In this document: in pieces, positions 35,901 to 45,983 of the stretch
How positions within the stretch are numbered: position 1 is the first letter of the stretch
Layout: each line of letters starts with the position of its first letter
DNA from: Nonomuraea sp. PA05
GTDB lineage: Bacteria; Actinomycetota; Actinomycetes; Streptosporangiales; Streptosporangiaceae
Length of the DNA: 64,000 bases
NCBI RefSeq assembly: GCF_008086045.1
Contig: NZ_VSEY01000015.1
Span: 1-64,000, forward strand
Reading direction: 5' to 3'
The notes under the pieces: generated by a model
Told to the model about the DNA's origin: nothing
What the model saw: the letters and a program-made list of their open reading frames with translations, nothing else
The model's database searches: none
Translations under genes and position numbers: made by a program

Positions 35901-36627
35901 GCTCCAGCGTGGCGCGCAGGATGCACACGTCGTCGGCCAGCAGGCGCAGCCGCGCGTCGCGCAGGTCGGCCTGGATGACGGCGGCCTTGCGGGCGATCTC
36001 GGCCTGGCGGCCCAGCGGCTTGAGCTGGCGGCGCAGCTCGGTGGCGAGGTCCTGGACGCGGGTCAGGTTGGCCTGCATCGCGTCGAGCTTGCGCAGCGCC
36101 TTCTCCTTGCGCTTGCGGTGCTTCAGCACACCGGCGGCCTCCTCGATGAAGGCCCTCCGGTCTTCGGGACCGGCGTGCAGCACGGCGTCGAGCTGGCCCT
36201 GCCCGACGATCACGTGCATCTCGCGGCCGATGCCCGAGTCGGACAGCAGCTCCTGGATGTCGAGCAGGCGGCAGGTGTCGCCGTTGATCGCGTACTCGCT
36301 CTGCCCCGACCTGAACATCAGTCGGCTGATCGTCACCTCGGTGTAGTCGATCGGCAGCGCGCCGTCGGAGTTGTCGATCGTCAGGGTCACCTCGGCGCGG
36401 CCCAGCGGCGGCCGGGAGGAGGTGCCGGCGAAGATGACGTCCTCCATCTTGCCGCCGCGCAGCGACTTGGCGCTGTGCTCGCCCATGACCCAGGCCAGGG
36501 CGTCGACGACGTTGGACTTGCCGGAGCCGTTGGGGCCGACGACGCAGGTGATGCCGGGCTCGAAGCGCAGCGCGGTGGCCGAGGCGAAGGACTTGAAGCC
36601 GCGCAGGGTGAGGGTCTTCAGATACAA
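32941..36627 (-). CDS. smc: Chromosome segregation protein SMC
   Basis: 1228 residues from TTG 36627 (start LYLKTLTLRGFKSFA, as in the family). Walker A GPNGSGKSNVV lies near residue 32. Two very long alanine-, glutamate- and arginine-rich coiled coils flank a hinge (about 500-670), and the C-terminal lobe carries signature LLSGGERSLTAVAFL and Walker B PFYVMDEVEAALDD. SMC dimers extrude loops of chromosomal DNA and work with ScpA and ScpB, whose genes are not here. The 64-residue gene and acyP lie upstream. Confidence 0.97.
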   Translation of the reverse strand: MYLKTLTLRGFKSFASATALRFEPGITCVVGPNGSGKSNVVDALAWVMGEHSAKSLRGGKMEDVIFAGTSSRPPLGRAEVTLTIDNSDGALPIDYTEVTISRLMFRSGQSEYAINGDTCRLLDIQELLSDSGIGREMHVIVGQGQLDAVLHAGPEDRRAFIEEAAGVLKHRKRKEKALRKLDAMQANLTRVQDLATELRRQLKPLGRQAEIARKAAVIQADLRDARLRLLADDVCILRATLEREAADEAAITARRQQVETELTQAQQREGALEAAEAEAQPRLAAAQETYFRLSSLRERITGLEQLAAERHRHAVDAAAIERRGRDPEDLEREAAEVREQELILRAELEQAQELLEDAVQRRAEADAELSAEEQRLAMAARAAADRREGLAKLRGQVDSVRSRARAAGEEIGRLQQAVADAGARESQARQDLEAQRLEEPAVDPGLAEELATAQAAVEEARQVADEARAAAEEAKSGLDAPRAALQAAKSGVSTARAADQEAQRSVAALAARRDALELGLAKGDGGAAVLAADLAGMLGPLAASMQVTPGAEPAVAAVLGPVAEAIAVKTLDTAVEALELLRSEGAGQATLLVAGNGYGGDGAAGRAAAPGGGRWVADLVTVADHLRPALEHVLADVVLVPDLETARAVAERHPHLRAVTEAGDLVGAHLAVGGAEGGTSVLQVRAALDEAVSDLEEAEARAEASATALDTAIEAEHAAQSALEAAQAHVSEAQTAVTAAQAGVSAAQGALDQIRGRQREADQRNAAAAKRLAQIEAAANAARDEAERLARSVARAEEARTERQEELAELEIRLAEAEYAQELESEPTTDVRDDLASAVEAARQREMDTRLQVRTAEERVKGIEGRADGLLRAARREREERAQAAAQRARRRRQAALAEAVSKGAKQVLQALVASVQLASGERDEADLTRVAVDAELKQVRLRVRELGQELDKLVNRVHGNEVARTEQRLRLEQMEQRALEEFGVEAESLIAEYGPEVPVPGEPPVPYAREEQEKRARAAERQMNQLGKVNPLALEEFAALEERHSFLNSQLEDLKKTRRDLMTVVKEVDERVEQMFASAYEDVAREFEQIFGRVFPGGDGRLVLTEPGDMLTTGIEVEARPPGKKVKRLSLLSGGERSLTAVAFLISIFKARPSPFYVMDEVEAALDDTNTQRLLMLFEELRQSSQLIVITHNKRTMEIADALYGVSMRGDGVTQVVSQRLRERETA

Positions 36628-36753
36628 GCGCGACCCCCTTCTCCTGAACGGACCTCGAACAGACCACCTTGAACAGGCTCGGAAAAGCCTACTGGTCTTG
36701 ACTGCCCCACGCGGGCATCCGCACTCGGGCCAGGAGATTCAGGGAAAATAACA

Positions 36754-36778
36754 AGGGACGCCTCGGTGAGACGTCCCT
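36754..36778 (-). terminator. Terminator downstream of the 64-residue coiled-coil gene
   Basis: On the minus strand AGGGACG pairs with CGTCCCT (7 bp) around an 11-nt loop and is followed by TTGTTATTTT. This lies 23 bp after the stop of the small gene at 36801 and upstream of smc. Confidence 0.75.
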
Positions 36779-36800
36779 GGGTCTTGCGCTCCGATCACTC

Positions 36801-36995
36801 TCAGGTGAGTGCCGGCTCGCGCTCCTGCACGCGGCTTAGCGCCTCGTCGCGGGTTTGCGCTGCAAGAGCGTCATTCGTGGCCTGAAGTCGGATGAGTTCT
36901 GCCTCCAGATCCCGGATACGCTGCTGCAGGCGGCGCATCTCCGAGACCATCCGAGGGTCAGGACCGCCGACGTGGCCGAGTAGAGCCTTCGCCAT
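36801..36995 (-). CDS. Small conserved actinobacterial coiled-coil protein
   Basis: 64 residues; the ATG at 36995 has GGAGG ten bases upstream. The N-terminus MAKALLGHVGGPDPRMVSEM and a following coiled coil (about 18-48, MRRLQQRIRDLEAELIRLQ) form a short protein that I recognise as conserved next to or near smc/acyP in actinomycetes but without assigned function. The protein is helical and could dimerise. The 190-bp region upstream has no recognised promoter, though TATAGT near 37152 could be a -10. Confidence 0.8.
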   Translation of the reverse strand: MAKALLGHVGGPDPRMVSEMRRLQQRIRDLEAELIRLQATNDALAAQTRDEALSRVQEREPALT

Positions 36996-37185
36996 GGTAA
37001 AGGGTCCTCCACGCTGAGTGACCAGACTGGTTCGCGCACTTCTATTCCGCGGGAGGGGTGCGCGTGGTACCTAACAAGAGTCGCACCGGCAGTGTGGGCG
37101 GTCAAGTCGAACGAACCGCTGAGCCCTACTGATGGGCACTCCCGACATACAACTATACCCTATTTGGGCGGTTTGACGAAACGGG

Positions 37186-37476
37186 CTACCTCTCCATGAA
37201 TCCGCCCAAACTACCTCGGGGTTCGCTCCAGCGTTCCACTACTCCAACCACCCTGCCCGGCGTGTCGCAACCTCTGAGCAGCTCCAGGAGTTTGACGCAG
37301 GCCTCGCGCTCCCCCTCCGCGACGACCTCCACCCTGCCGTCATCGGTGTTGCGCGCCCAGCCCACCAGGCCGAGCTCCAGCGCCCGCGCCCGCGTCCACC
37401 ACCGGAAGCCCACCCCCTGGACCCTGCCACGCACCCAGGCCGTCAACCGGACGTGCTCGCCGCCTTCCCGCGCCAC
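37186..37476 (-). CDS. acyP: Acylphosphatase
   Basis: 96 residues. Acylphosphatases hydrolyse carboxyl-phosphate bonds. The signature VQGVGFRWW (catalytic Arg in GVGFR) and the WARNTDDGRVEVVAEG motif with the catalytic Asn are present. GTG 37452 (VRLTAWVRG) is an alternative start closer to the family N-terminus. It lies between LysR and the small coiled-coil gene on the same strand. Confidence 0.93.
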   Translation of the reverse strand: MAREGGEHVRLTAWVRGRVQGVGFRWWTRARALELGLVGWARNTDDGRVEVVAEGEREACVKLLELLRGCDTPGRVVGVVERWSEPRGSLGGFMER

Positions 37477-37487
37477 CTCATCCCCTC

Positions 37488-38384
37488 CTACGCCACCAGC
37501 GCCATGGCGGACTCGCGCACCGCCGCCTCGTCGAACGCCCTGATCGCGGCCGTCTCCCTGGCCCGCACCCAGGCCAGGCCCAGGATCGACGGAGGCAGCC
37601 CGGTGACGGGCACGAAGCTGAGATCGGGGCGGGCGAGCTGCAGCGCCGTGGGCGTGCAGAACAACATGCCACCCCTGTTGAGCGCCACCTGAGTCAAGCC
37701 CTCCTGCGTGGTGGCCACCTTACCGGCGCGGGGAATCGGACGCCCGGAAGGGGTCACGGAGGGTGCCAGCCGCTCGTGCCACGACCGCGGGGCCGGCCCG
37801 TCGAGACCGATCAGCGGCACCTCGGCCAGCTCCTCCACCCCCATGCCCGACCGGCCCGCCAGCGGATGCCGCACGGAGACGCCCAGCAGGTGGGAGACGT
37901 GGTTCAGCCCCTCGCCCGTCACCAGGTCGGGCTCGTCCACCGGCAGCAGCGTGAACGCCACGTCCACCAGCCCCGCCCGCAGTTTGCTGAAGGGGTCCGA
38001 CAGCGGGATCTCCACGAGTTCCACCACGCACCCGGGATTGCGCCGCTCGAAGGCCCGCACGCTGCCCGTCACCACGTCCGTCGGCGTGGCCAGGAACCCG
38101 ACTCTGATCACCCCCGTCACCTCGCGCGCCGCCGCCTTCGCGCTGGTCACGGCCTGCGCCATGCCGTCGTAGGCGGGCCGCAGGTCGGCCAGGAAACGCT
38201 CGCCCAGCGGGGTCAGCCGCACCCGCCTGCTCGTCCGGTCGAAGAGCCGGCCGCCGATCCTGGTCTCCAGGGAGCGCAGGAGCTGGCTCACTCGGCCCGG
38301 CGACAGGTAGAGCCGCTCCGCCGTACGCGCGAAGTGCAGCTCCTCGCTGAGCACGATGAAGCACTCCAGCTCCCTGAACTCCAT
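37488..38384 (-). CDS. LysR family transcriptional regulator
   Basis: 298 residues. The N-terminal helix-turn-helix (1-60) has FIVLSEELHFARTAERLYLSPGRVSQLLRSLE. The C-terminal part (about 88-290) is a periplasmic-binding-like effector domain. It is divergent from an MFS transporter gene, and a T-N11-A box sits in the gap, so it probably controls that gene and itself. It ends 11 bp upstream of acyP, but that looks like accidental proximity. Confidence 0.92.
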   Translation of the reverse strand: MEFRELECFIVLSEELHFARTAERLYLSPGRVSQLLRSLETRIGGRLFDRTSRRVRLTPLGERFLADLRPAYDGMAQAVTSAKAAAREVTGVIRVGFLATPTDVVTGSVRAFERRNPGCVVELVEIPLSDPFSKLRAGLVDVAFTLLPVDEPDLVTGEGLNHVSHLLGVSVRHPLAGRSGMGVEELAEVPLIGLDGPAPRSWHERLAPSVTPSGRPIPRAGKVATTQEGLTQVALNRGGMLFCTPTALQLARPDLSFVPVTGLPPSILGLAWVRARETAAIRAFDEAAVRESAMALVA

Positions 38385-38408
38385 GACTCCGCCCTCCGGC
38401 TCGATCGT

Positions 38409-38421
38409 TTAGCCCACCTAA
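38409..38421. promoter_or_regulatory. LysR-type T-N11-A box
   Basis: TTAG-N5-CTAA (TTAGCCCACCTAA) gives the T-N11-A pattern with dyad symmetry, 25 bp from the lysR start in the divergent lysR/MFS gap. Confidence 0.55.
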
Positions 38422-38479
38422 CGCAAGCCTTCGGGGTTCGTCATTGTTCCCGCGCGGGGCCGGCAAGAGGCTGGGCCGC

Positions 38480-39691
38480 ATGACTGTGACAGATGTTTCC
38501 GTACGGGCGCGCTGGCTCGCCGTGACCTCGGTCGCGGTCGGCACGTTCACCGTGGTGACCAGCGAGATGCTGCCCGTCGGCCTGCTGACCTCGATGGCCG
38601 CCGACCTGGGCGTCTCCCCCGGCACGGCCGGCCTGGCCATGTCGGCGCCCGGGCTGGTGGCCGCGGTCGCCGCGCCCGTGCTGGCCGTCGCCGCGCGCCG
38701 GGCCGACCGGCGGCTCGTCCTGCTCGGGCTGATGGGGCTGCTGGCGGTGGCCAACCTGGCGGCGGCCGCGGCGCCCTCCCATCCCGTGATGCTGGCCGCC
38801 AGGGTGCTGACCGGGGTGAGCATCGGCGGCTTCTGGGCGTTCGCGGCCGCGCTGGGGACGCGGCTGGTGCCGGAACCCGCCGTCGGCCGGGCCACATCGA
38901 TCATCTTGGGCGGGGTGTCGGTGGCGTCGGTGCTGGGGGTGCCCGCGGCGACGTTCGTCTCGTCGTTCGCGGGGTGGCGCAGCGCGTTCGCCGCGGCGGG
39001 GGTGCTGGCCCTGGCGCTGCTCGCGCTACTGGCCGCGTCACTGCCGCCGCTGAAGCCCGAACCTGCGCCGTCCTCCGGTCCTGAGAGGCCTTCACATTCG
39101 CGCTCGGGACCCGAGTCGTCACCCGTGCAGGAAAAGCGCTCCTCGTGGCTCTCAGGGCCGCTCAAGCTGGCCCTGGTCCTGACGGCCCTGACCGTCTCCG
39201 GCCATTTCGTGGCCTACACCTACGTCCGCCCGTTCCTAGAGGAGATCGCCCAGGCCGGCCCCGCCCTGGTGAGCGCCGCACTCCTGCTGTACGGGCTCGC
39301 GGGCGTGGCGGGCAACTTCGCCGCGGGCGCCCGCGCGGCCAGGAACCCCCGGCTGACCCTGATCACGCTGGCCGTGCTGATGGCCGCGGCCATGGTGGCT
39401 CTCGTGCTGACCGGCGTGCCCGCCCTGGTCGCGCTGGTGGTCTGGGGGCTGGGCTACGGCGGCGTCGGGGTGACGCTGCAGTTGTGGATCATGCGCTCCG
39501 GCGGTGGCGAGTGGGGGACGGCGCTCTTCGTCGGCGCCTTCAACGTCTCCATCGCGCTCGGCTCGTTCGCCGGCGGCCGGATCGCGGACGGGCTGTCGGT
39601 CCCGGCGGTCATGTGGGCGGGCGCGGGTCTCACCGCGGTCGCGGCGATCGTGGCCGCCTTGGCTCGTCAGGGCGGGCCCGACGCTCGCTGA
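38480..39691 (+). CDS. MFS transporter, DHA1 (sugar efflux / chloramphenicol-exporter-like)
   Basis: 403 residues from ATG 38480. Twelve hydrophobic helices, with the family N-terminal motif TSEMLPVGLLTSMAADLGVS and RxxxRRLVLLGL loop. A polar central loop (about 185-215, rich in Pro and Ser) separates the two halves. Proton-driven efflux of drugs or sugars is the family role; the substrate is unknown. Together with the divergent LysR gene it is inserted between acyP and mutM in an otherwise conserved block. Confidence 0.88.
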   Translation: MTVTDVSVRARWLAVTSVAVGTFTVVTSEMLPVGLLTSMAADLGVSPGTAGLAMSAPGLVAAVAAPVLAVAARRADRRLVLLGLMGLLAVANLAAAAAPSHPVMLAARVLTGVSIGGFWAFAAALGTRLVPEPAVGRATSIILGGVSVASVLGVPAATFVSSFAGWRSAFAAAGVLALALLALLAASLPPLKPEPAPSSGPERPSHSRSGPESSPVQEKRSSWLSGPLKLALVLTALTVSGHFVAYTYVRPFLEEIAQAGPALVSAALLLYGLAGVAGNFAAGARAARNPRLTLITLAVLMAAAMVALVLTGVPALVALVVWGLGYGGVGVTLQLWIMRSGGGEWGTALFVGAFNVSIALGSFAGGRIADGLSVPAVMWAGAGLTAVAAIVAALARQGGPDAR

Positions 39692-39745
39692 CGGCGCAGG
39701 CCGGGGCCGGCCATGGAGCCGGAGGCGGCGTCACCGCCGCCAGGG

Positions 39746-40591
39746 TCAGCGTGACCTGCGCTGGCACCGGGGGCAGGAGTACGACGACCGGTTCATGAAC
39801 GCCTCACGCCTGATGGCGGTGCCGCAGCGGGAGCAGGGCAGGTCACGCCGCCCGTACACCTCCAGCGACCGCTCGAAGTACCCGCTCTCCCCGTTGACGT
39901 TCACGTACAGGCTGTCGAACGACGTACCGCCCTGTTGGAGCGCGGCCCCCATGACCGCCCGCACCGCCGTCACCAGCTCGCCCACCTTGGGCCTGGTCAG
40001 CGTCTCCGTCGGCCGGGCCCAGTGGAGCCTGGCCATCCACAGCGCCTCGTCGGCGTAGATGTTGCCCACCCCGCTGATCAGCGACTGGTCGAGCAGCGCC
40101 CGCTTGATCTCGGTGCGCTTGGCCCTGAGCCGCCGGGTGAACTCGCCCTCGTCGAACGCCGCCTCGAACGGGTCGGGAGCGATGTGCGAGATCGGCTCGG
40201 GCACGCCGCCCACGAGCGGGCTGAGCATGACGTGGCCGAACGTGCGCTGGTCCACGAAGCGCAGGTCGGGCCCGCCGTCCTCGAAGCGCAGGCGTACCCG
40301 CAGGTGCTTCTCCAGCGGCGAGTCCGGCTCCACGACCAGGAGCTGGCCGCTCATCCCCAGGTGGGCCATGAGCGCCTCACCAGCACCGGAGAGCGGCAGC
40401 CACAGGTACTTGCCGCGGCGCTCGGCGGACAGCACCGCGCGGCCCTTGAGCCGGGCGGTGAACTCGTCGGCGCCGGGCACGTGCCGCCTGATCGCGCGGG
40501 GGTGCAGCACCTCCGCGGAGGCGATCTCGCGCCCGATCACCCACTGCGCCAGGCCGCGCCTGACGACCTCGACCTCAGGAAGCTCGGGCAC
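39746..40591 (-). CDS. mutM: Formamidopyrimidine-DNA glycosylase (Fpg/MutM)
   Basis: 281 residues starting at GTG 40591, because the mature enzyme must begin with the catalytic proline: the next residues are PELPEVEVV (P2 Schiff base, E3). It removes 8-oxoguanine and formamidopyrimidines from DNA. The H2TH helix region (KRALLDQSLISGVGNIYADEAL) and a C-terminal zinc finger (CSRCGTAIRREAFMNRSSYSCPRCQ, quoted in part; four Cys) complete the family features. It is 81 bp downstream of rnc. Confidence 0.97.
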   Translation of the reverse strand: MPELPEVEVVRRGLAQWVIGREIASAEVLHPRAIRRHVPGADEFTARLKGRAVLSAERRGKYLWLPLSGAGEALMAHLGMSGQLLVVEPDSPLEKHLRVRLRFEDGGPDLRFVDQRTFGHVMLSPLVGGVPEPISHIAPDPFEAAFDEGEFTRRLRAKRTEIKRALLDQSLISGVGNIYADEALWMARLHWARPTETLTRPKVGELVTAVRAVMGAALQQGGTSFDSLYVNVNGESGYFERSLEVYGRRDLPCSRCGTAIRREAFMNRSSYSCPRCQRRSR

Positions 40592-40672
40592 CTCGGACCT
40601 CTTCCGACTGGGGGTACACAACTCTCACCCTGTGGTCAACGCCCGGCGGCCCCGCGGCCCTTCCCGGGGCGA

Positions 40673-41413
40673 TCAGCCGGCGGGCTGGCTCTCGCGCTGG
40701 TCGCGGCGGGCCCTGATGCGGGTCCACGCCGCCTCGGCCGCCTGCTGCTCGGCTTCCTTCTTGCTGCGCCCGGTGCCGGACCCGTACGACTCGCCGCCGA
40801 CGCGGACCATGGCCGTGAACGACTTGGCGTGGTCGGGACCGCTCTCCTCGACGTGGTACTCGGGCACCCCGAGCGCCTCGGACGCGGTCAGCTCCTGCAG
40901 CGAGGTCTTCCAGTCGAGCCCGGCGCCGAGCGAGGCCGAGCGCACGATCAGCGGGTCGAACAGCAGGTGGACGACCCGGAACGCCTCGTCGAGGCCCTTG
41001 TCGACGTAGATCGCGCCGATCAGCGCCTCAAGGGTGTCGGCCAGGATGGAGGACTTGTCGCGCCCGCCGGTGCCTTCCTCGCCGCGGCCGAGCCGCAGGA
41101 ACCGGCCCAGCCCGAGGCCCCTGGCGACGTCGGCCAGCGCCCGCATGTTGACCACGGCGGCGCGCAGCTTCGCGAGCTGGCCTTCCGGCAGGTCAGGGTG
41201 GTTGCGGTAGAGGGTGTCGGTGACCACCAGGCCCAGCACCGAGTCGCCGAGGAACTCCAGGCGCTCGTTGGTGGGCAGGCCGCCGTTCTCGTAAGCGTAG
41301 GAGCGGTGCGTCAGCGCGCGCTCCAGGATGTCGGGGTCCAGGCCGACCGACAGGACCCGCTCCAGCTCTTCTCTGGCGACCTCCACGGCCACCGGCTTAG
41401 GACCTGCGCCCAC
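40673..41413 (-). CDS. rnc: Ribonuclease III
   Basis: 246 residues from GTG 41413, with GAGGAGGAAGC upstream. The RNase III domain has the signature NERLEFLGDSVLGL (residues 49-62) with the Mg-binding E and D residues, and DKSSILADTLEALIGAIY. A double-stranded-RNA-binding domain follows (about 165-238). It processes rRNA and structured mRNAs; in Streptomyces (absB) it also controls antibiotic production and its own mRNA. Large hairpins lie directly upstream. The gene is in the order rpmF-rnc-mutM. Confidence 0.97.
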   Translation of the reverse strand: MGAGPKPVAVEVAREELERVLSVGLDPDILERALTHRSYAYENGGLPTNERLEFLGDSVLGLVVTDTLYRNHPDLPEGQLAKLRAAVVNMRALADVARGLGLGRFLRLGRGEEGTGGRDKSSILADTLEALIGAIYVDKGLDEAFRVVHLLFDPLIVRSASLGAGLDWKTSLQELTASEALGVPEYHVEESGPDHAKSFTAMVRVGGESYGSGTGRSKKEAEQQAAEAAWTRIRARRDQRESQPAG

Positions 41414-41430
41414 GTGCTTCCTCCTCGGAC

Positions 41431-41515
41431 ATCTTCCTATGGCGCGCCGGCTGCGGAAGATGCCCGAAAACGTGGTGGGCGTCGGGGTAACGCGTTAGCC
41501 CCGGCGTCCACCACG
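41431..41515 (-). promoter_or_regulatory. Two hairpins between rpmF and rnc (possible RNase III site or attenuator)
   Basis: Hairpin A: a 17-bp stem with two GU pairs (41471-41487 with 41499-41515) around TAACGCGTTAG. On the minus strand it is followed by TTTT, so it can also act as a terminator for rpmF. Hairpin B: ATCTTCC/GGAAGAT (41431-41437 with 41455-41461), containing a GGCGCGCC palindrome, just before the rnc ribosome-binding site. Confidence 0.6.
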
Positions 41516-41608
41516 GCCGCGGGCGAACCGCCGCCGCACGCATCTGAGACGGTAACGCCGACCGAGGCACTTTGGCACCCGGTCGGCATCACGTCAACTG
41601 TTACAGAA

Positions 41609-41788
41609 TCAGGCGGACGGCTCGATGACCTGACGACGGTTGTAGGTGCCGCAGGTGGGGCACGCGATGTGCGGCTGCTTGGGCGAACGGCACTGCGGGC
41701 AGCTCACCAGGGCGACAGCAGTCGTCTTCCACTGGGAGCGACGGGCGCGGGTGTTGCTCCGCGACATCTTTCGCTTCGGGACGGCCAC
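41609..41788 (-). CDS. rpmF: 50S ribosomal protein L32
   Basis: 59 residues from GTG 41788. The sequence starts VAVPKRKMSRSNTRARRSQW, the invariant L32 N-terminus, and carries a zinc ribbon with C30-x2-C33 and C43-x2-C46. It is the zinc-binding (C+) form. It begins 1 bp after the stop of the DUF177 gene, an arrangement conserved in most bacteria, which keeps the two co-expressed. Confidence 0.96.
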   Translation of the reverse strand: MAVPKRKMSRSNTRARRSQWKTTAVALVSCPQCRSPKQPHIACPTCGTYNRRQVIEPSA

Positions 41789-41789
41789 G

Positions 41790-42341
41790 TCACTTCTCCT
41801 GATCGTTATCTTTGTCGGTAATCAGACCTTGCAACGACGCCCACCGGGCGTCGATCTTCTCGTGCCGGTGATCGTCGCCGGCCTCGGCCAGCTTGATCCC
41901 GCATTCCGTGCAGAGCCCCGCGCAGTCCTCGCGGCACACGGGGCTCAACGGCAGTGCGAGCACCACCGCGTCCCGAAACGTCGGCTCGAGATCGAACAGC
42001 TCTCCGTCGAGCAGTGAGTCATCCTCCGAGGCGTCCTCGTCGGAGTAGAAGAAGAGCTCCTGCAGATCGACGTCGATCTCCAAGGAGACCGGGTCGAGGC
42101 ACCGCGCGCACTCCCCGGCGAGCGGGGCCTGCGCCGTGCCTGAGACGAGCACGCCTTCCATCACTGCTTCGAGCCGGAGATCCAGCTCGACTTCGGCGTC
42201 CTTGGGGACACCGATCATGTCGACGCCGAGGTCTGCCGGTGCCGGGAGCGTCAGGGTCATCTGCCTCATCGTCCCCGGCCGCTTACCCAGGTCATGAGTG
42301 GAGATCACCCACGGGGAGCGGGGGTCGAGGTGCTGAGTCAT
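41790..42341 (-). CDS. DUF177 / YceD family protein
   Basis: 183 residues from ATG 42341 (an in-frame ATG at 42359 lacks a ribosome-binding site and extends beyond the family N-terminus). DUF177/YceD proteins are encoded next to rpmF and are linked to 23S rRNA accumulation. The segments LDPRSPWVISTHDLG, a cysteine pair ECARCLDP, an acidic middle (EDASEDDSLLDGELFDLE) and a second cluster CREDCAGLCTECG are typical. It directly precedes rpmF. Confidence 0.93.
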   Translation of the reverse strand: MTQHLDPRSPWVISTHDLGKRPGTMRQMTLTLPAPADLGVDMIGVPKDAEVELDLRLEAVMEGVLVSGTAQAPLAGECARCLDPVSLEIDVDLQELFFYSDEDASEDDSLLDGELFDLEPTFRDAVVLALPLSPVCREDCAGLCTECGIKLAEAGDDHRHEKIDARWASLQGLITDKDNDQEK

Positions 42342-42413
42342 CCTGCTCTCGCTAGGCATGGCGAAAACGATCGCCGTCGTACAAGGCCGAAATGAAAGGA
42401 TAGCAGCTCGCGG

Positions 42414-42890
42414 TCAGCCCCTGAGCCGCTCGATGAGCAGCTTGTGCACGAGATCTGGCACCAGACCCGAGACATCCCCGCCGTATCGGGCGATCTCCTT
42501 CACCCGGGAGGAGGACAGGAACGAGTACTCGGGGTTGGTGGGCATGAAGAGGGTCTCGACCCCCGACAGGCGGTAGTTGAGCTGCGCCATCTGCAGCTCG
42601 TAGTCGAAGTCGCTGACCACCCTGATGCCCTTGACGATGGCGGGGATGTCGTTCTGTCTGCAGAAGTCCACGAGCAGGCCGTGGAACTTCTGCACCTTGA
42701 CGTTCGGGTACTCCTTGGTCACGGTCTGCAGGATCTCGATCCGTTCGTCAACCGTGAACAGGCTGCTCTTCTCGACGTTGATGAGGACTGCCACGGTCAC
42801 CTCGTCGTACAGCCGTGCGGCACGGCCGATGATGTCGAGATGACCATTGGTGATGGGGTCGAACGACCCCGGGCAGACTACGCGGCGCAA
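42414..42890 (-). CDS. coaD: Phosphopantetheine adenylyltransferase
   Basis: 158 residues from TTG 42890, preceded by GGGAGG four bases upstream; this gives the family length. CoaD converts 4'-phosphopantetheine and ATP to dephospho-CoA. Motifs: CPGSFDPITNGHLDII (the nucleotidyltransferase TxGH-type motif), KGIRVVSDFDYELQMAQ, and FLSSSRVKEIARYGGDVSGLVP near the C-terminus. The gene lies 14 bp downstream of rsmD, with which it forms a conserved pair. Confidence 0.96.
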   Translation of the reverse strand: MRRVVCPGSFDPITNGHLDIIGRAARLYDEVTVAVLINVEKSSLFTVDERIEILQTVTKEYPNVKVQKFHGLLVDFCRQNDIPAIVKGIRVVSDFDYELQMAQLNYRLSGVETLFMPTNPEYSFLSSSRVKEIARYGGDVSGLVPDLVHKLLIERLRG

Positions 42891-42904
42891 GACGCCTCCC
42901 AGGT

Positions 42905-43471
42905 CTACGGGTTCCCGGCGGCGCGACCGTACCAAACGGACGCTTCGCCATAACGACGGACCCTCTCCTCAACGTAACCTTCCGGCCACATCAAGGGCTT
43001 TCCCCTGCTTTCCCTCTCGAACGCCACCAAAGCCTCATCCGCCAGCCAGCCGTTGTCGCGCAGCAGCCCAAGGACCGTCTGCACCTCCTCGTCCCGCACG
43101 GCGTACGGCGGATCGGCGAACACGATCTCGAACGGCGCCTCCGGCGGCTTGGCCAGCAGGCGCTCCACCTTGTCGGCCACCACCAGGGCGCCCGGCAGGC
43201 CGAGCGAGGCGACGTTCGCCTTGATCGTGCGCACCGCCTTGGGGTCGGACTCGACCAGCACCGCCTCGGCCGCCCCGCGCGACAGGGACTCCAGGCCGAT
43301 CGCGCCGGAGCCCGCGTACAGGTCGAGGACGCGGGCGTCGCGGAGTCCGTACAGGGAGTCGAGCGTCAAGAAGATCCCTTCTCGTGCCCTGTCGCTGGTC
43401 GGTCTCGTACCGCGCCCCGGCGGCACGGCCAACCGCCGCCCACCCGCCACGCCTGCGATGATCCGCGTCAT
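42905..43471 (-). CDS. rsmD: 16S rRNA (guanine966-N2)-methyltransferase RsmD
   Basis: 188 residues from ATG 43471 (ATG 43480 is also in frame). The family N-terminus MTRIIAGVAGGRRLAVPPG, the RPTSDRAREGIF substrate motif, the SAM-binding LDLYAGSGAIGLE and the catalytic DPPY tetrapeptide are all present. It methylates 30S ribosomal subunits. It is adjacent to coaD. Confidence 0.95.
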   Translation of the reverse strand: MTRIIAGVAGGRRLAVPPGRGTRPTSDRAREGIFLTLDSLYGLRDARVLDLYAGSGAIGLESLSRGAAEAVLVESDPKAVRTIKANVASLGLPGALVVADKVERLLAKPPEAPFEIVFADPPYAVRDEEVQTVLGLLRDNGWLADEALVAFERESRGKPLMWPEGYVEERVRRYGEASVWYGRAAGNP

Positions 43472-43670
43472 GTGACCCATTGTTCCGCATGTTCGCGCAG
43501 GTCAAGAGTGGACAAGTGTCTGCCTCGGATGCGCAAGGGTGATTGGCATCGGGGGGCCTGGCCCGCAAGATGATGACTGCGGCCTTCAAGGTGACCCACG
43601 TGAAGGCCGACCGGCGTGATCGTGAGCCCTTCCGCACGCCGGTTCCCTCGGCACCTGACCCGAGGGTGGG

Positions 43671-43716
43671 CCCAGCCGGGGACGGCATTCGGGGGGAGGC
43701 CGTCCCCGCGGCTGGG
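43671..43716 (-). terminator. Hairpin after recG
   Basis: CCCAGCC...GGCTGGG and an inner GGGACGGC/GCCGTCCC give a 15-bp interrupted stem, 12 bp beyond the recG stop. The 247-bp gap between rsmD and recG (43481-43727) shows no other supported feature. Confidence 0.6.
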
Positions 43717-43727
43717 TTCGGGAGACG

Positions 43728-45905
<2,178 letters not shown>

Positions 45906-45983
45906 GGCAATAAGTTCTACCGCTTGAGGCCGACAGGAATCCCCGCCGCGCTCATTCCACGCCGACAGGAGCCCTCGCCGGGG

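Noticed and set aside
33493..36672. Long frame opposite smc, and similar long frames opposite recG and the STAND/LuxR genes
   Set aside because: These are antisense shadows produced by GC-rich third positions; their protein composition is low-complexity and no motif is present.
43481..43727. Small plus-strand frame near 43570 (MMTAAFKVTHVK-like)
   Set aside because: No ribosome-binding site, low-complexity tail and no recognisable homologue; the gap most likely holds only the recG terminator.
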